Of a DNA stretch of 34,718 nt, positions 1 to 7,540 are shown piece after piece. Source of the stretch: Clostridiales bacterium (GTDB lineage: Bacteria; Bacillota; Clostridia; Oscillospirales; Acutalibacteraceae); NCBI GenBank assembly GCA_019419895.1, contig JAHZIE010000004.1, forward strand, positions 9,245-43,962. Direction: 5' to 3'. The translations under genes and the position numbers were made by a program. Positions within the stretch are counted from its first letter, which is position 1, and each line of letters starts with the position of its first letter. The notes under the pieces were generated by a model. It made no database searches and was not told where the DNA came from. It saw only the letters and a list, made by a program, of their open reading frames with translations.

Positions 1-1
1 C

Positions 2-613
2 CTCCAGCTGGAAAAGCTGCTTGCCAAGGGAACCCCCATCGACAAAATCGGGATTCAGCATCATATTTTCAGCGGCGTTGAACTGCCGGCCGGATCTGAG
101 GCGTCAGATGAGGAAATCCGGCGCCATGCGGAGGAATTTATGAATCCTGGCAATATTCTGAAGGCTTTGGATATTCTGGCGGAATTCGGACTTCCCCTTG
201 AGCTGACAGAGGTGACAATTCCAACATTAGGGGCCTCCGAGGAAGCAGAGGAACTGCAAGCCAGGCTGCTGGAAAACTTATATACCCTTTGGTTTTCCCA
301 TCCAGCTGTGGCTTCAGTGGTTTATTGGAATACCATAGAACACGCGGCCTACATCAATCCCAGCGGCAACTGGAACGAGGATAATTGCCGCGGGGGACTC
401 TTCCACAGCGATATTACCCCAAAAAAGTCGGCGCGGACGCTGCACAGGCTTTTTCATGAAACATGGCATACCGATTTGGAGCTGACAACAGATGACAGGG
501 GCGCTGTGGAGTTCCGGGGATTTTACGGAGAATATACCGCCCAAGCGGACGGTGTTCCACTGTTTTTTGGCCTTCATAAGAATGGAGAGAAATCCATCGA
601 AATCGTTCTTTGA
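2..613 (+). CDS. Glycoside hydrolase family 10 (endo-beta-1,4-xylanase-like), 3' part
   Basis: The reading frame is already open at the left edge, so the 5' part lies outside the window; about 203 C-terminal residues are visible. GIQHH, then ELTEVTIP (the GH10 nucleophile-Glu strand, normally ITELD-like) and a Trp-containing segment VYWNTIEH match the C-terminal half of the GH10 (beta/alpha)8 barrel. GH10 enzymes cleave beta-1,4-xylan or related glycans with retention. The residues after about position 165 (ending EKSIEIVL) look like the usual beta-strand tail of bacterial GH10 proteins. An SDR gene begins 17 nt downstream on the same strand, suggesting co-transcription. Family assignment is fairly secure; substrate and secretion cannot be judged without the N-terminus. 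Confidence 0.8.
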   Translation, partial: LQLEKLLAKGTPIDKIGIQHHIFSGVELPAGSEASDEEIRRHAEEFMNPGNILKALDILAEFGLPLELTEVTIPTLGASEEAEELQARLLENLYTLWFSHPAVASVVYWNTIEHAAYINPSGNWNEDNCRGGLFHSDITPKKSARTLHRLFHETWHTDLELTTDDRGAVEFRGFYGEYTAQADGVPLFFGLHKNGEKSIEIVL

Positions 614-630
614 AATATGGAGAGAGCAAA

Positions 631-1365
631 ATGAAAAATGGGAAAAAAGCTTTGATCACCGGATCCTCCAGAGGGATCGGACGGGCTGCGGCGATTGGGC
701 TGGCTCAGGACGGCTATGAGATTTTTGTCCATTGCGCCGGAAATCTGGAAAAAGCGGGGGAAACTAAGAGCGAAATTGAGAAAATAGGAGGTGCGGCTCA
801 TATTTTAAAAGCGGATCTTCAAAAAGCGGAGGAAGCGCGTGGGCTTTTGCCGGACGGCGGGGTGGACGTATTGGTGCTCAACGCCTCCGTTCAGTACAGA
901 AAATCTTGGGAACAAATCACCCTTGATGAATGTTGGCGGCAGCTCAGCTGTAATTTTATATCATCCATGCTGTTGATTCAAAGTGCTGTTCCTTTCATGA
1001 GAAAAAAACACTGGGGAAGAATTGTAACGGTGGGCAGCGTGCAGGAAGCAAAGCCCCATCCGGATATGCTGGTCTATTCCGCTTCCAAAGCGGCGCAGAC
1101 CAATATGATGCGCTCTCTTGCCCTTCAGCTGGCGAAGGATGGAATCACTGTCAACAATGTCGCCCCCGGGGTCATCGATACGGACCGCAACGCCTCAGTG
1201 CTCAGCAACGCGGCCTATGCCGCGGCTGTAACCGCCTCGATTCCTTCCGGATTTTACGGTCGGCCCTCAGACTGCGCCGGCATCATCAGGCTTCTGTGCT
1301 CTGAAGAGGGAAGGTATATCACCGGGCAGAGCATTTATGTGGATGGCGGGAAAAGCATACAATAA
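631..1365 (+). CDS. Short-chain dehydrogenase/reductase (FabG-like)
   Basis: A 244-residue classical SDR. The Rossmann cofactor motif TGSSRGIG is near residue 11, followed by an NAS segment (NAG in most relatives), a catalytic Ser in TVGSVQ and the catalytic pair in YSASK. The C-terminal YITGQSIYVDGG is typical of 3-oxoacyl-ACP reductase-like SDRs. It should be an NAD(P)H-dependent cytoplasmic oxidoreductase. The ATG at 631 is preferred over an in-frame TTG at 610 because GGAGAG sits 6 nt before it and the TTG overlaps the upstream stop. Directly following a GH10 gene, it may act on a sugar derivative rather than in fatty-acid synthesis; that is inference. It ends before a strong terminator. 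Confidence 0.85.
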   Translation: MKNGKKALITGSSRGIGRAAAIGLAQDGYEIFVHCAGNLEKAGETKSEIEKIGGAAHILKADLQKAEEARGLLPDGGVDVLVLNASVQYRKSWEQITLDECWRQLSCNFISSMLLIQSAVPFMRKKHWGRIVTVGSVQEAKPHPDMLVYSASKAAQTNMMRSLALQLAKDGITVNNVAPGVIDTDRNASVLSNAAYAAAVTASIPSGFYGRPSDCAGIIRLLCSEEGRYITGQSIYVDGGKSIQ

Positions 1366-1423
1366 TTCGGCGGTAGACTGTCCCCGCTGATTGGGGAGAA
1401 ATAGACACAAGGATAGACCGAGG

Positions 1424-1474
1424 AAAACACCTGTCAGATTCGGGAGAACCGTCCCAGAGATGACAGGTGTTTTT
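1424..1474 (+). terminator. Rho-independent terminator after the SDR gene
   Basis: A 13-bp perfect stem (AAAACACCTGTCA at 1424-1436 pairing with 1461-1473) flanked by an A-run and a T-run, so it can act in both directions. The 24-nt loop itself holds a GGGA/TCCC mini-stem. Confidence 0.85.
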
Positions 1475-1992
1475 GATGGGTTTTCTAAAAGGCGGGCCGG
1501 CCAATCGCCGGAAAGGAAAACAAGAAACAGGAATGGTCAAATGGGCAAATAGGCGAAAACAAAAAAGGATGGGACACATGGAAAAAAGAAAAGATAACGT
1601 GCGGGGCGGGGTGGAAAATTCACAGAGGAGACAAAATGGCGGGAAAACATCCTGGCGGATTAATCGTTTTATAAGTTTGATGGAAGTCTGTCTAATTTAT
1701 ATCAAATTCTCGAGATGAAATGGTTAATAGTAATAAAAAATTAATTTAATATTTAGTGATAATAAATATAGAAATTTAAATATTCAGATGATATGGCAAA
1801 TATTTTCCGTTAAACCACCTGTAATACTGGAAAGTTGAATGAAGTTGTTAAAAATTCCCTTTTTTTGGAAATTTTTTCAAGAAATGCTCTTGCGCGTTGA
1901 TTTTTACCGTGCTAAACTAATAACACAAAGAAGTGATATGAAATCACAACACAACCTTCCCTGCCGGGGTATTTAAGAAGGAGGAGTGTAGA
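1475..1992. other. Intergenic stretch, AT-rich from about 1700, with a possible promoter
   Basis: No convincing gene. The first part (1475-1700) reads as a very basic frame without coding character. From about 1700 to 1880 the sequence is strongly AT-rich. A plausible promoter for the next gene is TTGCGC (1890-1895), 17 nt, TAAACT (1913-1918). The predicted leader carries a small GTGAT/ATCAC hairpin around 1933-1947. Confidence 0.45.
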
Positions 1993-2265
1993 TTGTGCAG
2001 GTTGATTGCCGTGGAACATCCAACTTTTTCAGCGGAGCAATATTGCTTGAGTTATTATCTTTTTGTGGAAGCCGCGGGTGATTTTGCAATTGCCGCTGTA
2101 TCCAAAGGGGCGGACGGCAAAAAGTGTCTATCAGTTCAGAGAAATGTAAGGCTTGCGGAAAAATGGGTGAGAAAATTTCTGGATCAGTTAATTGATCACC
2201 AGATTTTTCCGGAACATTTATCCGGAACCTACCGCGATTTCTTACTGCAATACGAAATTCCCTGA
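1993..2265 (+). CDS. Small DUF6514-like protein
   Basis: A 90-residue protein read from a TTG start. The start is chosen because AAGGAGGAG at 1978-1986 lies 6-8 nt upstream and no better codon exists. The sequence has a pattern I associate with DUF6514 in Clostridia: an N-terminal beta strand with an aromatic core (LSYYLFVE), a second strand (FAIAAVSK), then a helix and a C-terminal HQIFPEHLSGTYRDFL segment resembling the family's P-x-HL-x-D ending. No function is known to me for this group. It stands alone between an AT-rich leader and a terminator. There is no signal peptide or membrane segment. Confidence 0.55.
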   Translation: MCRLIAVEHPTFSAEQYCLSYYLFVEAAGDFAIAAVSKGADGKKCLSVQRNVRLAEKWVRKFLDQLIDHQIFPEHLSGTYRDFLLQYEIP

Positions 2266-2420
2266 CGCTTACGTTTTTTGAGGTAGTATCCCTCAAGGCC
2301 GCGGGACAGGGATTATTTCATGCGGCTCTGATAACGGTCCGTAGGACAGGGAAAAGCCCTTATCAAGTTCTCTCATCTCTATCGGAAAATCGGTTTTATA
2401 CGAAAAAACAGAAAAACTTG

Positions 2421-2460
2421 AAAGGAATTCGTCCATATTGTTTGACGAATTCCTTTTTTT
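2421..2460 (+). terminator. Terminator upstream of the ferredoxin/hydrogenase operon
   Basis: A 13-bp perfect stem (AAAGGAATTCGTC at 2421-2433 with 2444-2456), a 10-nt loop and a T-run through 2460. It ends transcription from the DUF6514-like gene. Its right arm is shared with the promoter of the next operon. Confidence 0.85.
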
Positions 2461-2470
2461 ATATTATGAT
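2442..2470 (+). promoter_or_regulatory. Promoter of the sensory hydrogenase operon
   Basis: TTGACG (2442-2447), a 17-nt spacer and TATGAT (2465-2470), close to the vegetative consensus. The -35 box lies inside the right arm of the preceding terminator. The predicted leader is about 65 nt. Confidence 0.7.
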
Positions 2471-2544
2471 CATTAATAATTGAAAAAGAAAAACAACAGT
2501 GCTGTTGTTATGGAATAGAATCACAGCGGATAAGGGGGAGAAAA

Positions 2545-2790
2545 ATGGATGTGGTTATTTGTATCGGGAGCTCCTGCCATTTGCGGGGGTCAAAGGACGT
2601 GATACAGATTCTGCAAAATATGGTGCGCAATTACAAGCTGGAGGATAAGGTAAACCTCCAGGGCTGTTTTTGTATGGGGGAGTGTACCGAAGGAGTCTGC
2701 GTCACTGTGGACGGAAAGCGGTTCCATTTGACTCCCGATAAAGCGGAACAGCTCTTTTACGACGAAATTCTGGGAGGAATTGAGAAATGA
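2545..2790 (+). CDS. Thioredoxin-like [2Fe-2S] ferredoxin (NuoE/HydC-like)
   Basis: 81 residues. C6-x4-C11 and C43-x3-C47 (with additional C41 and C52) match the four-Cys pattern of the thioredoxin-fold [2Fe-2S] ferredoxins found as NuoE-like domains and as small electron carriers beside hydrogenases. GGGGAG precedes the ATG at good spacing. The gene overlaps the next by 4 nt (ATGA), so the two are translationally coupled. Its likely role is to pass electrons to or from the hydrogenase-like protein, or to take part in its redox sensing. Family level is secure; partner is inferred from context. Confidence 0.85.
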   Translation: MDVVICIGSSCHLRGSKDVIQILQNMVRNYKLEDKVNLQGCFCMGECTEGVCVTVDGKRFHLTPDKAEQLFYDEILGGIEK

Positions 2791-4499
2791 GCATCATCGG
2801 CCTCAATGCGGAAAACTGCAAAAACTGCTATCGGTGCGTCAAGGCATGCCCTGTCAAGTCTATCAAGGTGGAACAGGGGCAGGCGAAGATTATTGAGAAA
2901 GAATGTATTCTCTGCGGCAAATGCCTGTCGGAATGCCCCCAGAACGCCAAAACCTTTTACAGCGATTTGGAAAGGGTGAAGGAGATGATCGCGGCGGGGG
3001 AACAGCTGATCGTTTCCCTTGCTCCGTCTTATGTGGGAGCTTTCGACTTCCTTTCCGGAGAACAGGTAGTGGGTGCCCTGAAAAGTCTTGGCTTTTGGGG
3101 AGTATCCGAAACCGCGCAGGGGGCCGCGTTGGTAGCGGCAGAGTATTATAACCTGGCGAGAGAGGGAAAAATGCGGAATATTATCACAACCTGCTGTCCG
3201 GTTGTGAATGATCTGGTGGAAAAATATTATCCGGGAGCGGTCAGGGATATGGCGCCTGTTGTTTCTCCCATGATTGCCCACGGGATGCTTCTCAAAGAAA
3301 GCTTTGGCGCGGATAAGAAGGTAGTTTTTGTCGGTCCCTGTATCGCGAAAAAGGGGGAGGCGGAGGATATCCGCCACAGTCGCCAGATTGACGCGGTTGT
3401 TACCTTTCCGGATATCCTGGGATGGCTCAAGGATGAGGGGATAGAGCCCATTTCCTGCCGTCCGGAGGCTTTTTTGAATTGCAGTTCCCAGATTACCCGT
3501 CTGTTTCCTGTCCCGGCAGGCGTCTTAAAAAGTATTTTCGCCAGGGGCGAGGTGGAAGGATACCGCACTCTGTGCGTGGACGGGGTGGAAAACTGCAAGG
3601 AGCTGCTGGAATCCATCGTAAATGAGGAAATTCAGGGATGTATCATTGAGATAAACGCGTGTCCCGGTGGCTGTGTCAACGGCCCCGTCAGAGGAGAAAA
3701 AAAGAGGAGCCGCTTTGAAACCAAACTGGAGCTAGAGGAACAGGTTCAGCTTCAGGGGGAAGGCTTCCCCGATATCCCACTCCAGGTTCCCATGAAAAAG
3801 CGTTTCCTTTCCAGGAGCAGCCATGAAAAGGAGCCCACGGAAGAGGAGATCCGCGCCATATTGTTAAAAACGGGGAAGGAACGTCCGGAACAGGAGCTTA
3901 ATTGCGGCCTGTGCGGTTATCCTTCCTGCCGGGAAAAGGCGCGGGCGGTATTTCAGGGAAAGGCGGAGCTTGCCATGTGCATTCCATTTATGAGGCAGAG
4001 GGCGGAATCCCTTTCCAATCTGGTTTTGGCGCAGACACCCAATATTACCATCATAGCGGACGAGGATATGAATATTGTAGAATTCAACGCGGCGGCGGAG
4101 AAAGTGTTTGGATGTTCCCGGGCCCAGGCAATGGGAAAAGGGCTTTATGAGTTGATAGACATTTCCGATTTTCAACAGGTATTTGATACAAAGACTTCTA
4201 TTTATGATAAAAAGGTAACCTATGAGGAGCTTCATCTGGTGAAAACCCAAAATCTGATTTATATCGAAGGGGATAACCTGGTGATGGGGATCTTCACCGA
4301 CGTCACTGAGGAGGAAATGAGAAAGGAAGAAAAATATCACAGGCAGATGGAATCCGTGGAAATGGCGCAGAAGGTCATTGATAAACAGATGATGGTCGCG
4401 CAGCAGATCGCCGGACTTTTGGGAGAAACGACGGCGGAAACCAAGGTGACTCTCACCCGGCTGAAGGATATGATCCAAAAACATGACGATAGGGAATGA
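2787..4499 (+). CDS. PAS-linked [FeFe]-hydrogenase-like sensor protein (group C type)
   Basis: 570 residues. Residues 11-21 and 40-50 form two CxxCxxCxxxC [4Fe-4S] ferredoxin motifs. An H-cluster domain follows: TTCCP (C136/C137), GPCIAKK (C185) and NACPGGC (C292, C296), variants of the canonical L1-L3 motifs, with GPC where catalytic enzymes have MPC. Next come a four-Cys Fe-S motif (C373, C376, C381, C398), a PAS domain around 415-510, and a helical, probably coiled-coil C-terminus. This architecture is that of the sensory [FeFe] hydrogenases, especially the phosphatase-linked group, and a SpoIIE phosphatase follows directly. Likely role: sense H2 or redox state and control the phosphatase, rather than bulk H2 production. 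There are no membrane segments, so it should be cytoplasmic. Subgroup placement is inference. Confidence 0.85.
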   Translation: MSIIGLNAENCKNCYRCVKACPVKSIKVEQGQAKIIEKECILCGKCLSECPQNAKTFYSDLERVKEMIAAGEQLIVSLAPSYVGAFDFLSGEQVVGALKSLGFWGVSETAQGAALVAAEYYNLAREGKMRNIITTCCPVVNDLVEKYYPGAVRDMAPVVSPMIAHGMLLKESFGADKKVVFVGPCIAKKGEAEDIRHSRQIDAVVTFPDILGWLKDEGIEPISCRPEAFLNCSSQITRLFPVPAGVLKSIFARGEVEGYRTLCVDGVENCKELLESIVNEEIQGCIIEINACPGGCVNGPVRGEKKRSRFETKLELEEQVQLQGEGFPDIPLQVPMKKRFLSRSSHEKEPTEEEIRAILLKTGKERPEQELNCGLCGYPSCREKARAVFQGKAELAMCIPFMRQRAESLSNLVLAQTPNITIIADEDMNIVEFNAAAEKVFGCSRAQAMGKGLYELIDISDFQQVFDTKTSIYDKKVTYEELHLVKTQNLIYIEGDNLVMGIFTDVTEEEMRKEEKYHRQMESVEMAQKVIDKQMMVAQQIAGLLGETTAETKVTLTRLKDMIQKHDDRE

Positions 4500-4509
4500 A
4501 GTGCTGAAT

Positions 4510-5682
4510 ATGAAAACACATATTGATATCGCCTACCGGAGCTTGAATAAGTATGGAGAGGAGCTTTGCGGGGACAGGGTGGAAATTGTCAATACCGGGC
4601 ATTCTGTGATCGCGGTGCTGGCGGACGGATTGGGAAGCGGGGTAAAGGCGAATATCCTGGCGACCCTGACCAGCCGGATCATCAGCACTATGCTCAGTGA
4701 AGGCGCCGCGGTGGAACAGGCGGTGGAAACCATTGTCAATACCCTGCCTGTGTGCAGTGTCCGGAAAATGGCCTACGCGACCTTTTCCATTCTGGAGATC
4801 TCTGACGATGGAAATGGTTATCTTGTGGAGTTTGACAATCCTTTTTGCATCTACATCCGCCGGGGAAAGCCCTTGGAGCTGCCCTGCGAGTATAAGGAGT
4901 ACGCGGGAAAGGGCATTTATGAAACAAGGTTCCAGGTGGAGCCTGGGGACGTCATCTCCCTGATCAGCGACGGGGTTGTATATGCCGGTGTGGGTGAAAC
5001 GCTGAATTTTGGATGGACACGGGAGAGCGTGCAGGAATGGCTTTGCCGGGCCTGCCAGAAGGAAAATTCCGCCCCCCGCTTGGCCAGCCTTTTAGCACAG
5101 GCGGTAGATGAGCTTTACATGGGAAAGCCTGGGGACGATTCCACGGTTTTGATTATGAAGGCCGAGCCGCGCCAAATTGTCAATTTGCTTGCCGGCCCCC
5201 CAAAAGATCCTCAGAGGGACTGCGAAATGGTGGGGGATTTCATGCGGGAGAGCGGGAAAAAGGTGGTCTGCGGAGGAACGAGCGCGAATATTGTAGCCCG
5301 CGCGCTGAACCGGAAAGTCAAAACCAGCCTTTCATATGAAGACCCCTCCATTCCTCCCATAGGAAAAATTGAGGGAATTGATCTGGTGACGGAGGGAGTT
5401 CTGACCATGACAAGGACGGCGGAAATTCTGCGGGAATACCGCGCGAGGGCCGCCGACGCCGATTATTTCCGCCGGCTGGATGAAAAAAACGGGGCGGCAA
5501 TGCTGGCAAAGCTGCTGCTGGAGGATTGTACCGAGCTTCATCTCTTTATCGGGACCGCTGTCAACCCCGCCCATCAGAACCCCAATCTTCCGGCGGATTT
5601 GAGCATTAAGCGGAAGCTGATTGAGGAAATAGCCGAACTGATGGAAAAGCTTGGCCGTCGGGTAGAAAAAAACTATTATTGA
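4510..5682 (+). CDS. SpoIIE/PP2C-family serine phosphatase, partner of the hydrogenase sensor
   Basis: 390 residues from ATG 4510. The N-terminal two-thirds is a PP2C-like SpoIIE domain: VIAVLADGLGSG near residue 30 (metal-binding Asp), VISLISDGV and PGDDSTVLIMK carry the expected acidic metal ligands. The C-terminal part (about 220-390) is a separate domain containing VVCGGTSANIVARAL and a run of helices. An in-frame ATG at 4483 inside the preceding gene is possible, but MKTHIDIAYRSLNKYGEE resembles the N-terminus of hydrogenase-linked relatives. Neither start has a good ribosome site, so coupling to the upstream stop 10 nt away is likely. It probably dephosphorylates an anti-anti-sigma-like or other regulator in response to the sensor; no target gene is in the window. 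Confidence 0.82.
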   Translation: MKTHIDIAYRSLNKYGEELCGDRVEIVNTGHSVIAVLADGLGSGVKANILATLTSRIISTMLSEGAAVEQAVETIVNTLPVCSVRKMAYATFSILEISDDGNGYLVEFDNPFCIYIRRGKPLELPCEYKEYAGKGIYETRFQVEPGDVISLISDGVVYAGVGETLNFGWTRESVQEWLCRACQKENSAPRLASLLAQAVDELYMGKPGDDSTVLIMKAEPRQIVNLLAGPPKDPQRDCEMVGDFMRESGKKVVCGGTSANIVARALNRKVKTSLSYEDPSIPPIGKIEGIDLVTEGVLTMTRTAEILREYRARAADADYFRRLDEKNGAAMLAKLLLEDCTELHLFIGTAVNPAHQNPNLPADLSIKRKLIEEIAELMEKLGRRVEKNYY

Positions 5683-5781
5683 TGGAAACGGCCGGATTTG
5701 ACTTCCTGACACAGCGAAAATGACAGAGAGGCTGATTTAAAAAAGGAGTGAAAATCGGCAGGCGCCGCGTCGCAGTCCCCT

Positions 5782-5810
5782 TTGACAGAAAGAAAGCCTT
5801 ATGGTAGGAT
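5782..5810 (+). promoter_or_regulatory. Promoter of the orphan hsdS gene
   Basis: TTGACA (5782-5787), 17 nt, TAGGAT (5805-5810). Transcription would begin near 5817, which rules out starts upstream and supports ATG 5836. Confidence 0.55.
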
Positions 5811-5835
5811 TATAAATATATTGGGGGGTGAAGAG

Positions 5836-6927
5836 ATGGCGAGATTGGGGGATGTTTGCGAAAAGGGAACATCTAATATTGCACAAAAAGACTTAGAAGG
5901 ACATTACGGCAACTATCCTATTTATGGTGCAAGCGGTTTTATTGCCAATGTGGATTTTTATCAACAGGAAAAGCCTTATATTGCAGTTGTAAAAGATGGC
6001 GCGGGTATTGGGCGCATTATGAAGTTACCGGCAAAATCATCTGTAATCGGAACAATGCAGTACATTATTCCCAATGATATTGTAGATATTAGCTTTTTGG
6101 CTTATGCGATGGAAAATATGAATCTCTCCAAGTATTTTACGGGAGCGACTATTCCGCACATTTATTTTACGGACTACCGGAAAGAAGAGCTTCCCCTCCC
6201 GCCCTTTGACGAACAACGCCACATAGCCGCTGTGCTGGATAAGGTCAGCGACCTGATCGCCAAACGCCGCCAGCAGCTGGACAAGCTGGATGAGATAGTC
6301 AAGGCAAGGTTTGTGGAGATGTTTGGGGAACCAGATGAAAATCCAAAGCATTGGCAAGAAGATGAATTGAGCCATCATATTAAAGTTGTAGGAGGATACG
6401 CTTTTAAGAGTGATGGATTTACTGATGAAGGTATTCCTGTCTTACGGATTGGAAACATCAATTCGGGGCATTTTCTCCCGGTTAATATGGTCTATTGGCC
6501 AGATGATTCTGAACTTGTACGTTATAAGGTATTCCCTGGAGATCTGGTTATGTCACTCACTGGAACGGTCGGCAAAGATGATTATGGAAATGTTTGCATT
6601 CTTGGGGATGACTATGACGAATACTATTTAAACCAACGGAACGCCAAACTGTCCATTGAGACAGCTCTTAACAAGTGTTACTTCTCGGAATTGCTAAAAT
6701 TTCCTCGAATTAAAAAGCGATTGACAGGAATAAGTAGAGGGGTTCGACAGGCGAATATTTCTAATAAAGACATCCTCACACTACGGATCCCTATACCGCC
6801 GATAGAATTGCAGGAACAGTTTGCCTCCTTTGTGGAGCAAACAGAAAAAACAAAAACCACCATCAACCGTAGCCTTGATCAGTTGGAAGCGCTGAAAAAG
6901 GCGCTGATGCAGGAATACTTTGGGTAA
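5836..6927 (+). CDS. hsdS: Type I restriction-modification specificity subunit (HsdS), orphan
   Basis: 363 residues with the classic two-repeat layout: target-recognition domain 1 (about 1-125), a central conserved helix (PPFDEQRHIAAVLDKVSDL to about 170), target-recognition domain 2 containing GGYAFKSDGF and GIPVLRIGNI, and a C-terminal conserved helix (PPIELQEQFASFVEQ to the end). HsdS gives DNA sequence specificity to an M2S methylase and R2M2S nuclease. GGGGGGTGAAGAG precedes ATG 5836. No hsdM or hsdR lies on either side, so it either supplies alternative specificity to a system encoded elsewhere or is a relic. The central helix is clearly GC-richer than the AT-rich recognition domains, as expected from domain shuffling. 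The frame is intact. Confidence 0.9.
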   Translation: MARLGDVCEKGTSNIAQKDLEGHYGNYPIYGASGFIANVDFYQQEKPYIAVVKDGAGIGRIMKLPAKSSVIGTMQYIIPNDIVDISFLAYAMENMNLSKYFTGATIPHIYFTDYRKEELPLPPFDEQRHIAAVLDKVSDLIAKRRQQLDKLDEIVKARFVEMFGEPDENPKHWQEDELSHHIKVVGGYAFKSDGFTDEGIPVLRIGNINSGHFLPVNMVYWPDDSELVRYKVFPGDLVMSLTGTVGKDDYGNVCILGDDYDEYYLNQRNAKLSIETALNKCYFSELLKFPRIKKRLTGISRGVRQANISNKDILTLRIPIPPIELQEQFASFVEQTEKTKTTINRSLDQLEALKKALMQEYFG

Positions 6928-6931
6928 CTGA

Positions 6932-6990
6932 AACAGGCAAAGAAGAACAGAGACATCTTGTGCCTCTGTTCTTCTTTGCCTGTTGTTTTC
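6932..6990. terminator. Strong bidirectional terminator between hsdS and the DUF1540 gene
   Basis: A perfect 21-bp stem (6932-6952 with 6964-6984) around an 11-nt loop, followed by TTTT. It lies between two convergent genes and can serve both. Confidence 0.9.
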
Positions 6991-7030
6991 CCCGCGGCTT
7001 CTCCTGCCATTGGAAAGGGAAAGGGTTTGT

Positions 7031-7348
7031 TTACCTGCAGCGGAAGGTGTCGCATTCTGTCTCTCCGCAGTTACATGCCTGATAGCCGCCTACCGAGACA
7101 TGATCGGCGTGGCAGCAGCCGTCCTCGTTATAGGAACAGTTGTGAGCGGTGCAGAGAATGTCCACGTTTTCGTCGGGGACGTCGTGCCGGACGACGCTGT
7201 TAGCGGCCTCTTCCTTAGTGCGGAAGGAATCGCAGCAGGTTTCCCCACAGCTGCACGCGTCGGAGCCCCCTACGCGGATGTCGGGACGGCAGCAGCAATC
7301 TCCCTTATGGTTGGCGCAGGAGGAGACGCTGCATTGTAGCTTTGTCAT
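7031..7348 (-). CDS. Tandem DUF1540 cysteine-rich protein
   Basis: 105 residues with 17 cysteines in two similar units: LQCSVSSC ... GGSDACSCGETCCDSF (about 5-41) and ILCTAHNC ... GGYQACNCGETECDTF (about 65-102). This is the DUF1540 pattern of small putative metal-binding proteins in Firmicutes. The start at 7348 is chosen over an upstream ATG because AAAGGAGCG lies just before it on the minus strand. There is no signal peptide, so the cysteines are probably reduced and bind Zn or another metal in the cytoplasm; that is inference. The gene is monocistronic and convergent with hsdS. An ACGCTG/CAGCGT inverted repeat sits in its upstream region (7378-7398). Confidence 0.88.
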   Translation of the reverse strand: MTKLQCSVSSCANHKGDCCCRPDIRVGGSDACSCGETCCDSFRTKEEAANSVVRHDVPDENVDILCTAHNCSYNEDGCCHADHVSVGGYQACNCGETECDTFRCR

Positions 7349-7478
7349 AATAACGCTCCTTTCAAAGTAAAAATGCAACGCTGGCATATGGTCAGCGTAT
7401 AAGGCTAGTATTTGAACGGCAGGCCTTCATTATGCGCTGGAAGGAGCGGACGGGAATAATTTTATTTTTCGTATCTAC

Positions 7479-7507
7479 TTGAAATCAGCTATATGAGATG
7501 CTATAAT
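7479..7507 (+). promoter_or_regulatory. Promoter of ilvE
   Basis: TTGAAA (7479-7484), 17-nt spacer, TATAAT (7502-7507). The leader is only about 28 nt, leaving no room for a riboswitch or T-box. Confidence 0.8.
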
Positions 7508-7540
7508 TTTATCAGTTTAAAGTGAAAGAGGGTACTCTAG

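Noticed and set aside
1467..1718. Open frame of 83 codons after the SDR terminator
   Set aside because: It begins inside the terminator, is extremely basic, has no ribosome site and no recognisable pattern.
6983..7339. Plus-strand frame of 118 codons opposite the DUF1540 gene
   Set aside because: It is antisense to a clear Cys-rich gene and starts within the convergent terminator; its composition mirrors the complementary codons.
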